From assembly GCF_003063505.1 (NCBI RefSeq), contig NZ_NERW01000003.1, forward strand, positions 558,001-622,000: DNA of 64,000 bases. The letters are read 5' to 3'. Each line of letters opens with the position of its first letter. Positions within the stretch are counted from its first letter, which is position 1. The stretch is from Limnohabitans sp. T6-20. GTDB taxonomy: Bacteria; Pseudomonadota; Gammaproteobacteria; Burkholderiales; Burkholderiaceae_C. This document shows, one piece after another, positions 1 to 8,427 of this stretch. Both the position numbers and the translations under genes were made by a program. Below the pieces are notes generated by a model. The model saw only the letters and a program-made list of their open reading frames with translations. It was not told where the DNA came from and did not search any database.

Positions 1-1
1 G

Positions 2-283
2 CGCGACTGGCGACAACCCTACCCCGCCAGCGAGGCGGTGGAAAACGCCTGGCTCGTGGTCTACCGCGACCCGAAGCAGCACTGGGACCTGTACCAACTG
101 GGCGAGGAGCTGACCGATCTGGAAGATGCTTTTCGCTTGTGGCGCTTTAGGCATGTCACCACGGTGGAGCGGGTGATTGGTTTCAAGCGCGGCACGGGTG
201 GCACCGGTGGCGTGAGCTACCTGCGCAAGATGCTGGACACCGTGCTGTTCCCCGAAATCTGGACGCTGCGCACGCAACTGTGA
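2..283 (+). CDS. kynA: Tryptophan 2,3-dioxygenase, C-terminal part (partial)
   Basis: Open from the window edge to the TGA at 281-283; about 93 C-terminal residues are visible and the start lies outside. The residues around [19 protein letters not shown], the Gly-rich GTGGTGG turn and the following VSYLRKMLD match the C-terminal haem/substrate-binding end of bacterial tryptophan 2,3-dioxygenases. These haem enzymes open the indole ring of L-tryptophan to N-formylkynurenine, the first step of the kynurenine pathway. The family end is complete, so nothing suggests a broken gene. No other kyn gene is visible downstream; a REP-like pair and a molybdenum hydroxylase follow. Confidence 0.9.
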   Translation, partial: RDWRQPYPASEAVENAWLVVYRDPKQHWDLYQLGEELTDLEDAFRLWRFRHVTTVERVIGFKRGTGGTGGVSYLRKMLDTVLFPEIWTLRTQL

Positions 284-330
284 CCGCCAGAGCGCAGCGA
301 GGGTGACCTCCCACAAGGGCCACTCATGTC

Positions 331-403
331 TGTGGGAGCCCCACCCTCGGGGCAATGGCTTGTGGTCTGCACGGCTTTTCGCGACGAGGGCGTCGCTCAT
401 ACA
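331..403. repeat. REP-like paired hairpins, divergent copy 1
   Basis: Two inverted units in the kynA–Fe/S gene gap. The forward unit (331-357) has the TGTGGGAG flank and a GCCCCA/CGGGGC stem, with the closing A·C pair unmatched, around a CCCT loop. The second unit (376-403) reads on the minus strand as a perfect GCGACG/CGTCGC stem, again with loop CCCT. The same flank and loop recur at 19.9, 20.0, 22.3, 39.3 and 46.2 kb with other stems. A degenerate third unit may lie at 296-316 (AGGG then CTCCCAC). Confidence 0.6.
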
Positions 404-482
404 GGGACAAGTCACTCCTGCACGTCAAGCTCTTGCGCAAGACCGTTAACATCTTGCACCAGCTACATTCCCGGGAGACTCC

Positions 483-950
483 GTGCAACTGAACATCAAC
501 GGCCAAAGCCGCACATCCACCGCCGACCCGAGCATGCCCCTGCTATGGGTGCTGCGCGATGAATTGAACCTCACGGGCACCAAATTCGGCTGCGGCATCG
601 CCGCTTGCGGGGCCTGCACAGTCCATGTCGACGGCCAGCCCGTGCGCTCTTGCGTGATGCCAGTATCGGCGGTGGCCAATCAAGCCATCAAGACCATCGA
701 ATCTTTGGGCACGACAGAAAAACCGCACCCCTTGCAAACCGCATGGATCGCAGAGCAAGTGCCGCAATGCGGTTACTGCCAAAGCGGCATGCTGATGGCC
801 GCCGCCGCCCTGCTCGAAAAAAACCCCAACCCCAGCGACGCCGACATTGACGCCGCCATGACCAACCTGTGCCGCTGCGGCACTTACCAGCGCGTGCGCG
901 CCGCCATCCACCGCGCTGCTGCGCAAATGAAGAAAGGCGGTGCCGCATGA
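483..950 (+). CDS. (2Fe-2S)-binding small subunit of molybdenum hydroxylase (IorA-type)
   Basis: 155 aa. Carries both [2Fe-2S] clusters of the xanthine oxidase family small subunit: a plant-ferredoxin type CGIAACGAC set near residues 37-45 and a C-terminal set, CGYCQSGM near 97 and [12 protein letters not shown] near 130. It should pass electrons from the molybdopterin subunit encoded next. The start is GTG at 483, supported by GGGAG at 473-477. The stop overlaps the next ATG (ATGA at 947-950), so the two subunits are translationally coupled. Best match is the isoquinoline 1-oxidoreductase (IorA) / aldehyde dehydrogenase small-subunit group; the substrate cannot be read from the sequence. Confidence 0.88.
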   Translation: MQLNINGQSRTSTADPSMPLLWVLRDELNLTGTKFGCGIAACGACTVHVDGQPVRSCVMPVSAVANQAIKTIESLGTTEKPHPLQTAWIAEQVPQCGYCQSGMLMAAAALLEKNPNPSDADIDAAMTNLCRCGTYQRVRAAIHRAAAQMKKGGAA

Positions 951-3214
951 AACGCCGCACCTGGTTACTCAGCGCGCTCGGCGCGACCGGCGCATTGGTC
1001 GTCGGATGGGGCGTCATGCCCGCCCGCTCGCGACTGGGCTCACCCGAACTCATGCTCAAAACCCAAGGCGATGTCGCCCTGAACGGCTGGATCAAGATCG
1101 CTGCCGACGGCGCCGTGGTGCTGGCCATGCCTCGCAGCGAAATGGGCCAAGGCGTGCACACGGCGCTGGCCATGCTGGTGGCCGAAGAACTCGATGTGCC
1201 ATTGAGCCGTGTGCGTCTGGAGCAAGCCGGTGGCGACAGCATTTACGGCAACGTGGCCATGCTGGTCGCCAGCCTGCCCTTTCACCCGCTGGACAGCGAA
1301 GGCGAGCACAAACCCACCAAGATCAAGATGGGCGAATGGCTGGTGGGCAAAGTCGCCCGCGAACTGGGCCTCAACGCCACTGGCGGCTCGTCTTCGATTG
1401 CCGACTTGTGGGACCCTTTGCGCATGGCCGCTGCCACGGCGCGAGCCAGCTTGTTGCAAGCCGCTGCTTCGGCTTGGAAAGCACCCGCCAGCGAAATCAC
1501 GGTGGCGCATGGCGTGATGCAACACGCGTCGGGAAAATCGGCGCACTACGGCCAGATGGTGGCCGCTGCTTCGGGCAGCACGCCCTCGGGCATCCAAACC
1601 AAATCGCGCCAGAAGTGGCAACTCATCGGTCAAGCCGCGCCGCGCACCGACATCCCGTCCAAAGTCACAGGCCAAGCCACGTTCGGCTTGGACGTGCGTC
1701 TGCCTGGCATGCTGTTTGCCGCTGTGCAAATGTGTCCCATGCTGAGCGGCAGCGCTGCGTCCATGGACACGAAAGACGCCTTGGCGTTGAAAGGCGTTTC
1801 CAAAGTTGTGCCGCTCGACGCCTGGGGCGGCGGCACTGCAGGCTTGGCCGTGGTGGGACAAACCACCTGGCACGCACGCCAAGGCGTGCAGGCCGTCAAA
1901 GTGCAGTGGCAGGCCCCTGCCAAGGGCGCAGTGGACACCCAGCGCATCCAGGCCAACTTGCTCAAGGCCTTGAACGAAGAAAGTGGCTTCACTTTCCACG
2001 AACAAGGCGTGCCCACCCAAACCGAAAAAGCTGCAGCCACCCGCATTGATGCGCTCTACCAAGCGCCTTATCTGGCCCACGCCACGATGGAGCCGATGAA
2101 CTGCACGGCGCAAGTCAAAGACGGCAAGGTCGAGATCTGGGTGCCCACGCAAGTGCCGCAAATGGCCCGCGACATGGCCGCCAAAGTGGCCAAGGTCGAC
2201 AAAGACCAAGTTACTGTCCACGTCACCCAATTGGGTGGTGGTTTTGGTCGTCGCCTGGAAGTGGACTTCATCGGCCAAGCGGTGCAAGTGGCCATGGCCT
2301 GCGAGGGTCAACCGGTGCAGCTGAGCTGGTCGCGCGAAGAAGACATGAAGCACGACTTTTACCGCCCCATGCACCTGGCCAAGTTCCAGGCCTCGCTGGA
2401 CGAGAAAGGCGAAGTCAGCAGCTTGCGCATCAAGTCGGCCGGTGACGCCATCACCCCGCGCTGGATGGCGCGTGCAGCGCCCCACCTGTCGGGCCCCATC
2501 GACATGCCCGACAAAACCGCATCCGAAGGCCTGTTCGATTTGCCCTACGGTTTTGCCAGCCAGCACATGAGCCATGTGGCCACGAAGTCCAGCGTGCCCG
2601 TGGGCTTTTGGCGCTCTGTCGGCCATTCGCACAACGCCTTCTTTTCGGAAAGCTTCATCGACGAGCTGGCTGCGGCCACGAAACAAGACCCGCTGGCCTT
2701 CCGCTTGAAGCTGTTGAAAGACGCACCGCGCTACGCCGCCGTGCTGCAGCTGGCGGCCGACAAAGCGGCTTGGAGCACGCCCCTGCCTGCTGGCCGTGCG
2801 CGGGGCATCGCGCTGCACGAATCGTTTGGCTCCATCGTGGCGCAAGTGGCCGAGGTCTCGCTGACCGAAGGCCAAATCCGCGTGCACCGCGTGGTGTGTG
2901 CCATCGACTGCGGCACCGTGGTCAACCCCGGCACCGTGGCCCAGCAAATGGAAAGCAGCGTGGTCTACGGTTTGAGTGCCGCGCTTTACGGCCGCATCGA
3001 CATCGTGGGCGGCGTGGTGCAACAAGGCAACTTCCCCACCTACCCCATGGTCTCGCTCAGCCAAGCCCCGGTGGTGGAAACCCACATCGTGCCCAGCACC
3101 CGTCACCCCGCAGGTGTGGGCGAACCGGCGGTGCCACCGCTGGCACCGGCCGTAGGCAACGCGCTGTTTGCCCTCACCGGCAAGCGGCAGCGGGCTTTGC
3201 CGCTGACCGCCTGA
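947..3214 (+). CDS. Molybdopterin-binding subunit of xanthine dehydrogenase family (IorB-type)
   Basis: 755 aa from ATG 947, chosen because it overlaps the previous stop and opens a Tat-like leader (MKRRTW then a hydrophobic run to about residue 22), pointing to export of the folded cofactor enzyme. Molybdopterin contacts include QLGGGFGRR near residue 430 and the C-terminal GVGEPAVPP, whose Glu is the family's catalytic base. The protein is of the one-piece IorB type (periplasmic, no FAD subunit), so electrons probably leave through a cytochrome not encoded here. No XdhC-like maturation gene is adjacent. The reaction is hydroxylation of an N-heterocycle or aldehyde; substrate unknown. Confidence 0.85.
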   Translation: MKRRTWLLSALGATGALVVGWGVMPARSRLGSPELMLKTQGDVALNGWIKIAADGAVVLAMPRSEMGQGVHTALAMLVAEELDVPLSRVRLEQAGGDSIYGNVAMLVASLPFHPLDSEGEHKPTKIKMGEWLVGKVARELGLNATGGSSSIADLWDPLRMAAATARASLLQAAASAWKAPASEITVAHGVMQHASGKSAHYGQMVAAASGSTPSGIQTKSRQKWQLIGQAAPRTDIPSKVTGQATFGLDVRLPGMLFAAVQMCPMLSGSAASMDTKDALALKGVSKVVPLDAWGGGTAGLAVVGQTTWHARQGVQAVKVQWQAPAKGAVDTQRIQANLLKALNEESGFTFHEQGVPTQTEKAAATRIDALYQAPYLAHATMEPMNCTAQVKDGKVEIWVPTQVPQMARDMAAKVAKVDKDQVTVHVTQLGGGFGRRLEVDFIGQAVQVAMACEGQPVQLSWSREEDMKHDFYRPMHLAKFQASLDEKGEVSSLRIKSAGDAITPRWMARAAPHLSGPIDMPDKTASEGLFDLPYGFASQHMSHVATKSSVPVGFWRSVGHSHNAFFSESFIDELAAATKQDPLAFRLKLLKDAPRYAAVLQLAADKAAWSTPLPAGRARGIALHESFGSIVAQVAEVSLTEGQIRVHRVVCAIDCGTVVNPGTVAQQMESSVVYGLSAALYGRIDIVGGVVQQGNFPTYPMVSLSQAPVVETHIVPSTRHPAGVGEPAVPPLAPAVGNALFALTGKRQRALPLTA

Positions 3215-3216
3215 GC

Positions 3217-4488
3217 TCAGCCGCCTCGCAGGGCCTTGAGGATTTTTTGGCCGCCACGGCCATTCGCCTCATGGCCCAGGCGCTGCTGCTCGGCCCGGAT
3301 CGCCTGGCGGGATGCGTCACCCAACATGCCGTCGATGGGGCCGATGTCGTGGCCGCGCATCGTCAGCAAGCCTTGCAACTCGCGCCGCTCGGCGCGTGAC
3401 AGACCCGCGTCGTCGGTCGGCCAGGGTGTGACTAATGGGTCACCGCCGCGCAGGCGGTCGCTCAGGTGGGCAATCGCCAGACCGTAGCTTTCGGCGGCGT
3501 TGTAGCTGTAGAGCGCGTCAAAATTGCGCGTCACCAAAAACGCCGGGCCGTTGGCACCGGCCAGCGTCAGCAAGCCCACGTTGCCCAAACTTTCTGGCAA
3601 GGCAGCGCCATCTATGCGGCGCACGCCACGGGCGGTCCATTCAGACACCGGGCGCTTGCTGCTGCGGCCTTCTCCAGCCAAAGAGATGCCTGCTGGCAAC
3701 TTGACCTCGATGCCCCAGGGCAGGCCGCGCTGCCAGCCTGCACGGGCCAAAAAGTTCGCGGTCGAGCCCAGCGCGTCCACGCTGCTGTCCATCAGGTCAG
3801 CGCGGCCGTCGCCATCAAAGTCCACCGCCAAGCGTTCAAAGGTGGTGGGCATGAACTGGGTGTGGCCAAAGGCCCCTGCCCACGAGCCCACCAAGCGCTC
3901 GGGTGCGATGTGCCCGGCTTGCAAAATGCGCAGCGCCGCAAAAAACTCGCCTCTGAAATAGCTTTGCCGCCGCCCGTGGCACGACAAGGTGCCCAGCGCC
4001 TGCACCAGCGGGTATTTGCCAAAGGTCTGGCCAAAATTGCTCTCCACGCCCCACACTGCCACCACCGTGGCCGGGTCCACGCCAAAGCGCTCTTCGGCAC
4101 GCGCCAGCGCTGGGCGGTGCTGGGCCAAACGCGCCGCGCCATCGGCCACGCGTTCTTCGTCCACCAGGGCCGACATGTAGTCCCAAATAGCAGTGCGAAA
4201 TTCGGGCTGAAAGTTCAGCTTCTCGATCACGCTGAAGTCGGCTTGCAGGCCTGCCGTGTGGCGAACCCAAGTGGCATCGCTGACGCGACCTGTGCGCGCT
4301 GCCGGGCGCAGCTCGGCCATGCAAGCCGACAAATCGGTGCTTTGTGCCATGGCGGTCGGTGCCGCCAAAACCAGGGCCATGCAGGCAGCGGCCCAGCGCC
4401 CAGTCACGCTTGGCGGATTCGTACGGGTGTCCCGACCTGCGGCCAGCGCAGCGACGACCAGCGGCGGTGATGATAGATGTTTGAACAT
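3217..4488 (-). CDS. Lytic murein transglycosylase, MltB family with C-terminal peptidoglycan-binding domain
   Basis: 423 aa. Cleaves the MurNAc-GlcNAc bond of peptidoglycan to leave 1,6-anhydro ends. After an N-terminal hydrophobic stretch ending in AMAQ (about residue 49, a probable signal peptide) comes the SLT_2/MltB domain with catalytic Glu149 in VWGVESNFG, followed by GHTQFMPTTF and a DFDGDGRADL loop that may bind calcium. The last 60 residues look like a PG_binding_1 domain (LQGLLTMRGHDIGPIDGML). The start at 4488 is preceded by a GGGAAA-type site; the reading frame stays open far upstream, overlapping the neighbouring monooxygenase gene, which I regard as a shadow. Converges with the molybdenum hydroxylase gene, 2 bp apart. 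Confidence 0.85.
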   Translation of the reverse strand: MFKHLSSPPLVVAALAAGRDTRTNPPSVTGRWAAACMALVLAAPTAMAQSTDLSACMAELRPAARTGRVSDATWVRHTAGLQADFSVIEKLNFQPEFRTAIWDYMSALVDEERVADGAARLAQHRPALARAEERFGVDPATVVAVWGVESNFGQTFGKYPLVQALGTLSCHGRRQSYFRGEFFAALRILQAGHIAPERLVGSWAGAFGHTQFMPTTFERLAVDFDGDGRADLMDSSVDALGSTANFLARAGWQRGLPWGIEVKLPAGISLAGEGRSSKRPVSEWTARGVRRIDGAALPESLGNVGLLTLAGANGPAFLVTRNFDALYSYNAAESYGLAIAHLSDRLRGGDPLVTPWPTDDAGLSRAERRELQGLLTMRGHDIGPIDGMLGDASRQAIRAEQQRLGHEANGRGGQKILKALRGG

Positions 4489-4541
4489 GACCCATTTCCC
4501 TGAAGTGTTGAACCGGTGTGTCCGCGTGCGGGCCACAGCAA

Positions 4542-5807
4542 CTAAGCAGGCGAATGTACAGGGGATGGCGAGCCATATAGCCAAGGCACATCCATCACCC
4601 GCTCGCCCATCAGTCGCATCGACAGGTTGCGACCCCAGGCCACGGGACCGGTGGCGTGAAAGATGCGGCCGTTGCGCATCGCCCGCGCCTGCACCCTGGC
4701 ATTGCGCGCCCAGCGTTGCTCGGCATAAGCCTGCAATCGCTCGGCCACGCTGCCGGCCTCTGCACTGAGGCACAGCCCCAGCACCTGTGCATCTTCGATC
4801 GCCATACCCGCACCTTGGGCCAGATACGGCCGCATCGGGTGCGCCGCATCGCCCAGCAATGCCACGCGGCCTTGCGCCATTTCGTGGGTACCGGCCATGG
4901 GCGCACGGTCGTGCAGCGCCCACTGCCGCCAGGCGGGCACAGCAACCAATCGTTCGTGCAAATCCGCGCCCACCGCGCCCATGGCCTGCATCAGCGACTG
5001 GGTATGCCCAGCGCTGTCCCAAGCCTCGGCCTGCGCGGGTTTTTCGCCATGCACGATGGCAATCAGGTTGAGCCATTGCCCGCCGCGCACCGGGTAATGC
5101 ACCACATGCAGGCGCGGCCCCATCCAGACGGTGACTTCATCCGAGCGCAAATGCGTGGGCAAATCGGCCTGCGCCACCAGCGCCCGGTATGCCAAATGCC
5201 CGGTGAAGCGGGCCGGTGCATCGCCCAGCAACTGCTGGCGCACCGCACTCCACACGCCATCGGCACCGATCAACGCATCGGCCATCAACGGGGGTACCGT
5301 TGCGGCGCCCTCCCCCCGAGGTTGGGCTGCACCAGCGGCCACCTCTTGTGCTGTGGTCACGGCCAGACCCTCAGCGGTCTCGCGCCAGCCTTGCACGGTT
5401 TGGCTCAAACGCACATCCACGCCCGCCGCCTGAACCGCTGTGTGCAGCATGGCTTGCAAATCAGCGCGGTGGATGGTGGCGTAGGGCGCGCCATACAGCG
5501 CCTGCGCCCGCTCACCCAGGCGCAAACTGCCCAGCACCTGCCCGGTGCGGGCGTCGCGCGCCTGCAAGCGTTTGGGGAATGCCGCCACCTGCGCCAGCGC
5601 GTCGCCCAGGCCCCAGGCCTGCAAAATGCGCGTCACGTTAGGGCCGATCTGGATGCCCGCGCCCACCTCGCTCAGCTGCGCGGCCCGCTCCAGCAATTGC
5701 ACCGGCACGCCTTGCCGGGCACAAGCCAAGGCCGCAGCCAGGCCGCCGATGCCACCACCGGCAACCACCACTTGTTGAAGCCCCGCTGGGGCCATGTTTC
5801 TTGTCAT
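4542..5807 (-). CDS. FAD-dependent aromatic-ring monooxygenase
   Basis: 421 aa, a usual length for class A flavin monooxygenases. The N-terminal Rossmann GGGIGGLAAALA (about 17-28) binds the ADP part of FAD; the acidic LLER follows at the end of strand 2. The second FAD motif, LLGDAAHPMRPYLAQGA, lies near residue 305. Nearest known relatives are salicylate 1-hydroxylase and 3-hydroxybenzoate 6-hydroxylase, which use NAD(P)H and O2 to hydroxylate phenolic acids; the exact substrate is not determinable. Two close in-frame starts exist (residues 1 and 5). Divergent from trhP with about 54 bp between. No other aromatic-degradation gene is adjacent. Confidence 0.82.
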   Translation of the reverse strand: MTRNMAPAGLQQVVVAGGGIGGLAAALACARQGVPVQLLERAAQLSEVGAGIQIGPNVTRILQAWGLGDALAQVAAFPKRLQARDARTGQVLGSLRLGERAQALYGAPYATIHRADLQAMLHTAVQAAGVDVRLSQTVQGWRETAEGLAVTTAQEVAAGAAQPRGEGAATVPPLMADALIGADGVWSAVRQQLLGDAPARFTGHLAYRALVAQADLPTHLRSDEVTVWMGPRLHVVHYPVRGGQWLNLIAIVHGEKPAQAEAWDSAGHTQSLMQAMGAVGADLHERLVAVPAWRQWALHDRAPMAGTHEMAQGRVALLGDAAHPMRPYLAQGAGMAIEDAQVLGLCLSAEAGSVAERLQAYAEQRWARNARVQARAMRNGRIFHATGPVAWGRNLSMRLMGERVMDVPWLYGSPSPVHSPA

Positions 5808-5861
5808 GCGTCAATTGTGCCCCGCCCGAGATGCATCCAAAAAATTGGACAATTGAAGGCT

Positions 5862-7229
5862 ATGACGACGATCAAATCTCCTGAACTTTTATTGCCCGCC
5901 GGGTCCCTGGACAAAATGCGCGCCGCCTACGATTTCGGCGCTGACGCGATTTATGCGGGCCAGCCGCGCTACAGCTTGCGGGCACGCAACAACGAATTCA
6001 AGCTCGAACAGATCGGCATCGGCATTGCCGAAGCCCACGCCCGGGGCAAGAAGTTTTTTGTCACCAGCAACCTGCTGCCGCACAACGACAAAGTGCGCAC
6101 TTACCTGCGCGACATCGAGCCGGTGATTGCCATGAAGCCCGACGCCCTGATCATGGCCGACCCGGGCCTGATCATGATGGTGCGCGAGAAGTGGCCCGAG
6201 ATGCCCATTCACCTCTCGGTGCAGGCCAACACCGTCAACTGGGCGGCCGTGAAGTTTTGGCAAAAAATGGGCGTGGCCCGCATCATCTTGTCACGCGAAC
6301 TGAGCCTGGACGAAGTCGAGAAAATCCGCCAGGAATGCCCGGACATGGAGCTGGAAGTGTTTGTGCACGGCGCACTGTGCATTGCCTACTCGGGCCGCTG
6401 CCTGCTGTCGGGCTACTTCAACCGCCGCGACCCCAACCAAGGCACCTGCACCAACGCCTGCCGCTGGAGCTACGGCACGCAAGAGGCCACCGACGAGACC
6501 GATTCGGGCGAGGTCAAGCCCACCCGCATGGACGGCGACTTCAGCTTTGAGCAAGAGCAAGAAGCCGCAGAGAAAAACTTCTCGGCCTGCGGCGACGGCC
6601 AGCGCCACCCCGCCGCCGACAAGGTCTACCTGATCGAAGAAGCCGGCCGCCCCGGTGCGCTCATGCCCATCATGGAAGACGAGCACGGCACCTACATCAT
6701 GAACAGCAAGGACCTGCGGGCGGTGGAGCTGATCGAGCGCCTGGTCAAAATCGGCGTGGACTCGCTCAAGATCGAAGGCCGCACCAAGAGCCTGTATTAC
6801 GTCAGCCGCACCGCGCAGGTGTACCGCCGCGCCATTGACGACGCGGTGGCGGGCCGCCCCTTCAACCCCGAGCTGATCAGCGAACTCGACGGCCTGGCCT
6901 CACGCGGCTACACCTCGGGCTTTCTGGAGCGTCGCCCCGCGCAGGACTACCAAAACTACGAAACCGGCCACTCGGTGGGCCACCGCAGCCAGTTCGTGGG
7001 CGAAGTTCGCTCGGTGCAGGACGGCTGGGTTGAAGTTGAAACCAAAAACAAGTTCTCGGTGGGCGACACGATCGAGATCATCCACCCCAGCGGCAACCGC
7101 AAGGTGCAGCTCAGCGCCATGAAAAACGGCAAAGGCGAAGCCATCGACGTGGCCCCCGGCAGCCCGCTCAAAGTGTGGATTCCCCTCGACGGCCCGGCCG
7201 AAGGTGCGCTGATTGCGCGGATGTTCTGA
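5862..7229 (+). CDS. trhP: Peptidase U32 family; tRNA 5-hydroxyuridine hydroxylase TrhP (YegQ)
   Basis: 455 aa, the size of E. coli YegQ/TrhP. Starts MTTIKSPELLLPAGSLDKM, typical of the family; contains the U32 signature around ELEVFVHGALCIAYSGRCLLSGY and a Cys-rich segment (NQGTCTNACRW) presumed to hold an iron-sulphur cluster. TrhP makes 5-hydroxyuridine at the wobble position of several tRNAs using prephenate-derived chemistry. ATG 5862 is chosen over the much longer upstream frame because that extension is antisense to the monooxygenase gene. Monocistronic; converges with the aldo/keto reductase gene across a small hairpin. Confidence 0.88.
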   Translation: MTTIKSPELLLPAGSLDKMRAAYDFGADAIYAGQPRYSLRARNNEFKLEQIGIGIAEAHARGKKFFVTSNLLPHNDKVRTYLRDIEPVIAMKPDALIMADPGLIMMVREKWPEMPIHLSVQANTVNWAAVKFWQKMGVARIILSRELSLDEVEKIRQECPDMELEVFVHGALCIAYSGRCLLSGYFNRRDPNQGTCTNACRWSYGTQEATDETDSGEVKPTRMDGDFSFEQEQEAAEKNFSACGDGQRHPAADKVYLIEEAGRPGALMPIMEDEHGTYIMNSKDLRAVELIERLVKIGVDSLKIEGRTKSLYYVSRTAQVYRRAIDDAVAGRPFNPELISELDGLASRGYTSGFLERRPAQDYQNYETGHSVGHRSQFVGEVRSVQDGWVEVETKNKFSVGDTIEIIHPSGNRKVQLSAMKNGKGEAIDVAPGSPLKVWIPLDGPAEGALIARMF

Positions 7230-7259
7230 AGAACGGAAGCCTGCGATCATGAAAACCAT

Positions 7260-7279
7260 GGGTTGACCCCCGTCAACCC
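7260..7279. terminator. Hairpin between convergent genes
   Basis: Perfect 8-bp inverted repeat GGGTTGAC / GTCAACCC with loop CCCC, placed between the convergent ends of trhP and the aldo/keto reductase gene. It lacks a clear U-tract on either strand, so it may act as a weak or factor-assisted terminator or a 3'-end stabiliser. Confidence 0.4.
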
Positions 7280-7293
7280 AGCGCAACGAAGCT

Positions 7294-8289
7294 TCAGCGG
7301 CCGTTCAGCGGATAAGCCGGGTCGTTGTAACCGGGCGTCGATGGATGCCCCGGCGAGACCAGCCCATTGACCACCGCTTCGTCTTCGGCCGTGATGTCCA
7401 CATCCAGTGCTGCCGCGTAGTCTTGCCACTGCGCCAATGTGCGCGGGCCTGCAATGACCGCGCTCACATGGCGGTTGGCCAGCACCCAGGCGGTGGCGAA
7501 GTGCGCCAGCGACACCCCTTTGCGTTCGCAATGCTGTCGCAAAGTCTGGGCGATTTGCAGAGACTCTTCGCGGAACTCGGTTTCCATGATGCGCTTGTCT
7601 GCCCTGGCGGCGCGGGTGCCTTCTGCTGGCGCTTGCCCAGGTGCGTATTTTCCCGTCAACACACCACGCGCAATGGGGCTGTAAGGCACCACGCCCAAAC
7701 CATAGTGCCCACAGGCCTCCAGCACTTCCACCTCTGGCATGCGGTTGAGCAAGTTGTAATAAGGCTGGCACACCACGGGGCCGGGCATGTTCATTTGTTT
7801 GGCCATGTTGACGAGTTCAGCGATGCGCCAGCCACGGAAATTGGAGACGCCCCAATAACGAATTTTTCCATCGCGCAGCAAGGCCTCGATGGCACGCAAG
7901 GGCTCTTCCAAATTCATGCCGTTGTAATCGCGGTGCAGGTAATAAATGTCCAGGTGGTCGGTGCCCAAACGGCGCAGACTGCCCTCGCAAGCACGCATGA
8001 CCCAGCTGCGCGAGTAACCCACTTCATTCGGCAAGGACGACATGGGGTTGCCCAACTTGCTGGCCAACACCCAGCGGTGCCGTTGTGTAGACAGCAACTG
8101 CCCCAGCAACTCTTCCGACTTGCCCAAACTGTACACATCGGCGGTATCGATGAAGTTGCAGCCCAAGCTCAACGCGTGGTCCAGAATGCTTCGGGCTTCG
8201 TCCAGCGGGGTTTGATCCGCAAACATCATCGAGCCCACACACAGGCGGGAAACTTGCAAGGGGCTCTTGCCCAGATTGACGTACTTCAT
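7294..8289 (-). CDS. Aldo/keto reductase
   Basis: 331 aa from ATG 8289 (MKYVNLGKSPLQVSRLCVG); 11 further upstream codons are in frame, but the family start and an AAGG-type site favour this ATG. A TIM-barrel NADPH-dependent oxidoreductase: FIDTADVYSLGKSEELLG carries catalytic Asp and Tyr, Lys follows in VLASKLGNP, and His in DIYYLHRDYN. The closest type is the YajO/YakC-like AKR group acting on small aldehydes or ketones; the substrate is unknown. Single gene, no operon partner on its strand nearby. Confidence 0.85.
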   Translation of the reverse strand: MKYVNLGKSPLQVSRLCVGSMMFADQTPLDEARSILDHALSLGCNFIDTADVYSLGKSEELLGQLLSTQRHRWVLASKLGNPMSSLPNEVGYSRSWVMRACEGSLRRLGTDHLDIYYLHRDYNGMNLEEPLRAIEALLRDGKIRYWGVSNFRGWRIAELVNMAKQMNMPGPVVCQPYYNLLNRMPEVEVLEACGHYGLGVVPYSPIARGVLTGKYAPGQAPAEGTRAARADKRIMETEFREESLQIAQTLRQHCERKGVSLAHFATAWVLANRHVSAVIAGPRTLAQWQDYAAALDVDITAEDEAVVNGLVSPGHPSTPGYNDPAYPLNGR

Positions 8290-8370
8290 GGCAAACCTTT
8301 GGATCAAAGTTATGGCTCTCAAAGACTAAACCATTTGCAAAGACCGAACTGTCGCGTGTGCGTGAAGATG

Positions 8371-8404
8371 AAAAAAGCCCCCGGGCTTTTCAGCGCGGGG
8401 GCTT
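8371..8404 (-). terminator. Intrinsic terminator of acnB
   Basis: Read on the minus strand, AAGCCCCCG pairs with CGGGGGCTT across a 12-nt loop and is followed by TTTT. It sits 24 bp past the acnB stop codon. Confidence 0.8.
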
Positions 8405-8427
8405 CCAACTCAACGGTCAGGGCCGTA

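Noticed and set aside
1040..3106. 688-residue minus-strand open frame
   Set aside because: Entirely antisense to the molybdopterin subunit gene; His/Arg/Gly-rich composition typical of shadow frames in GC-rich DNA, no recognisable domain.
4656..5861. Upstream extension of trhP by about 400 residues
   Set aside because: Antisense to the FAD monooxygenase gene; the family start is at 5862.
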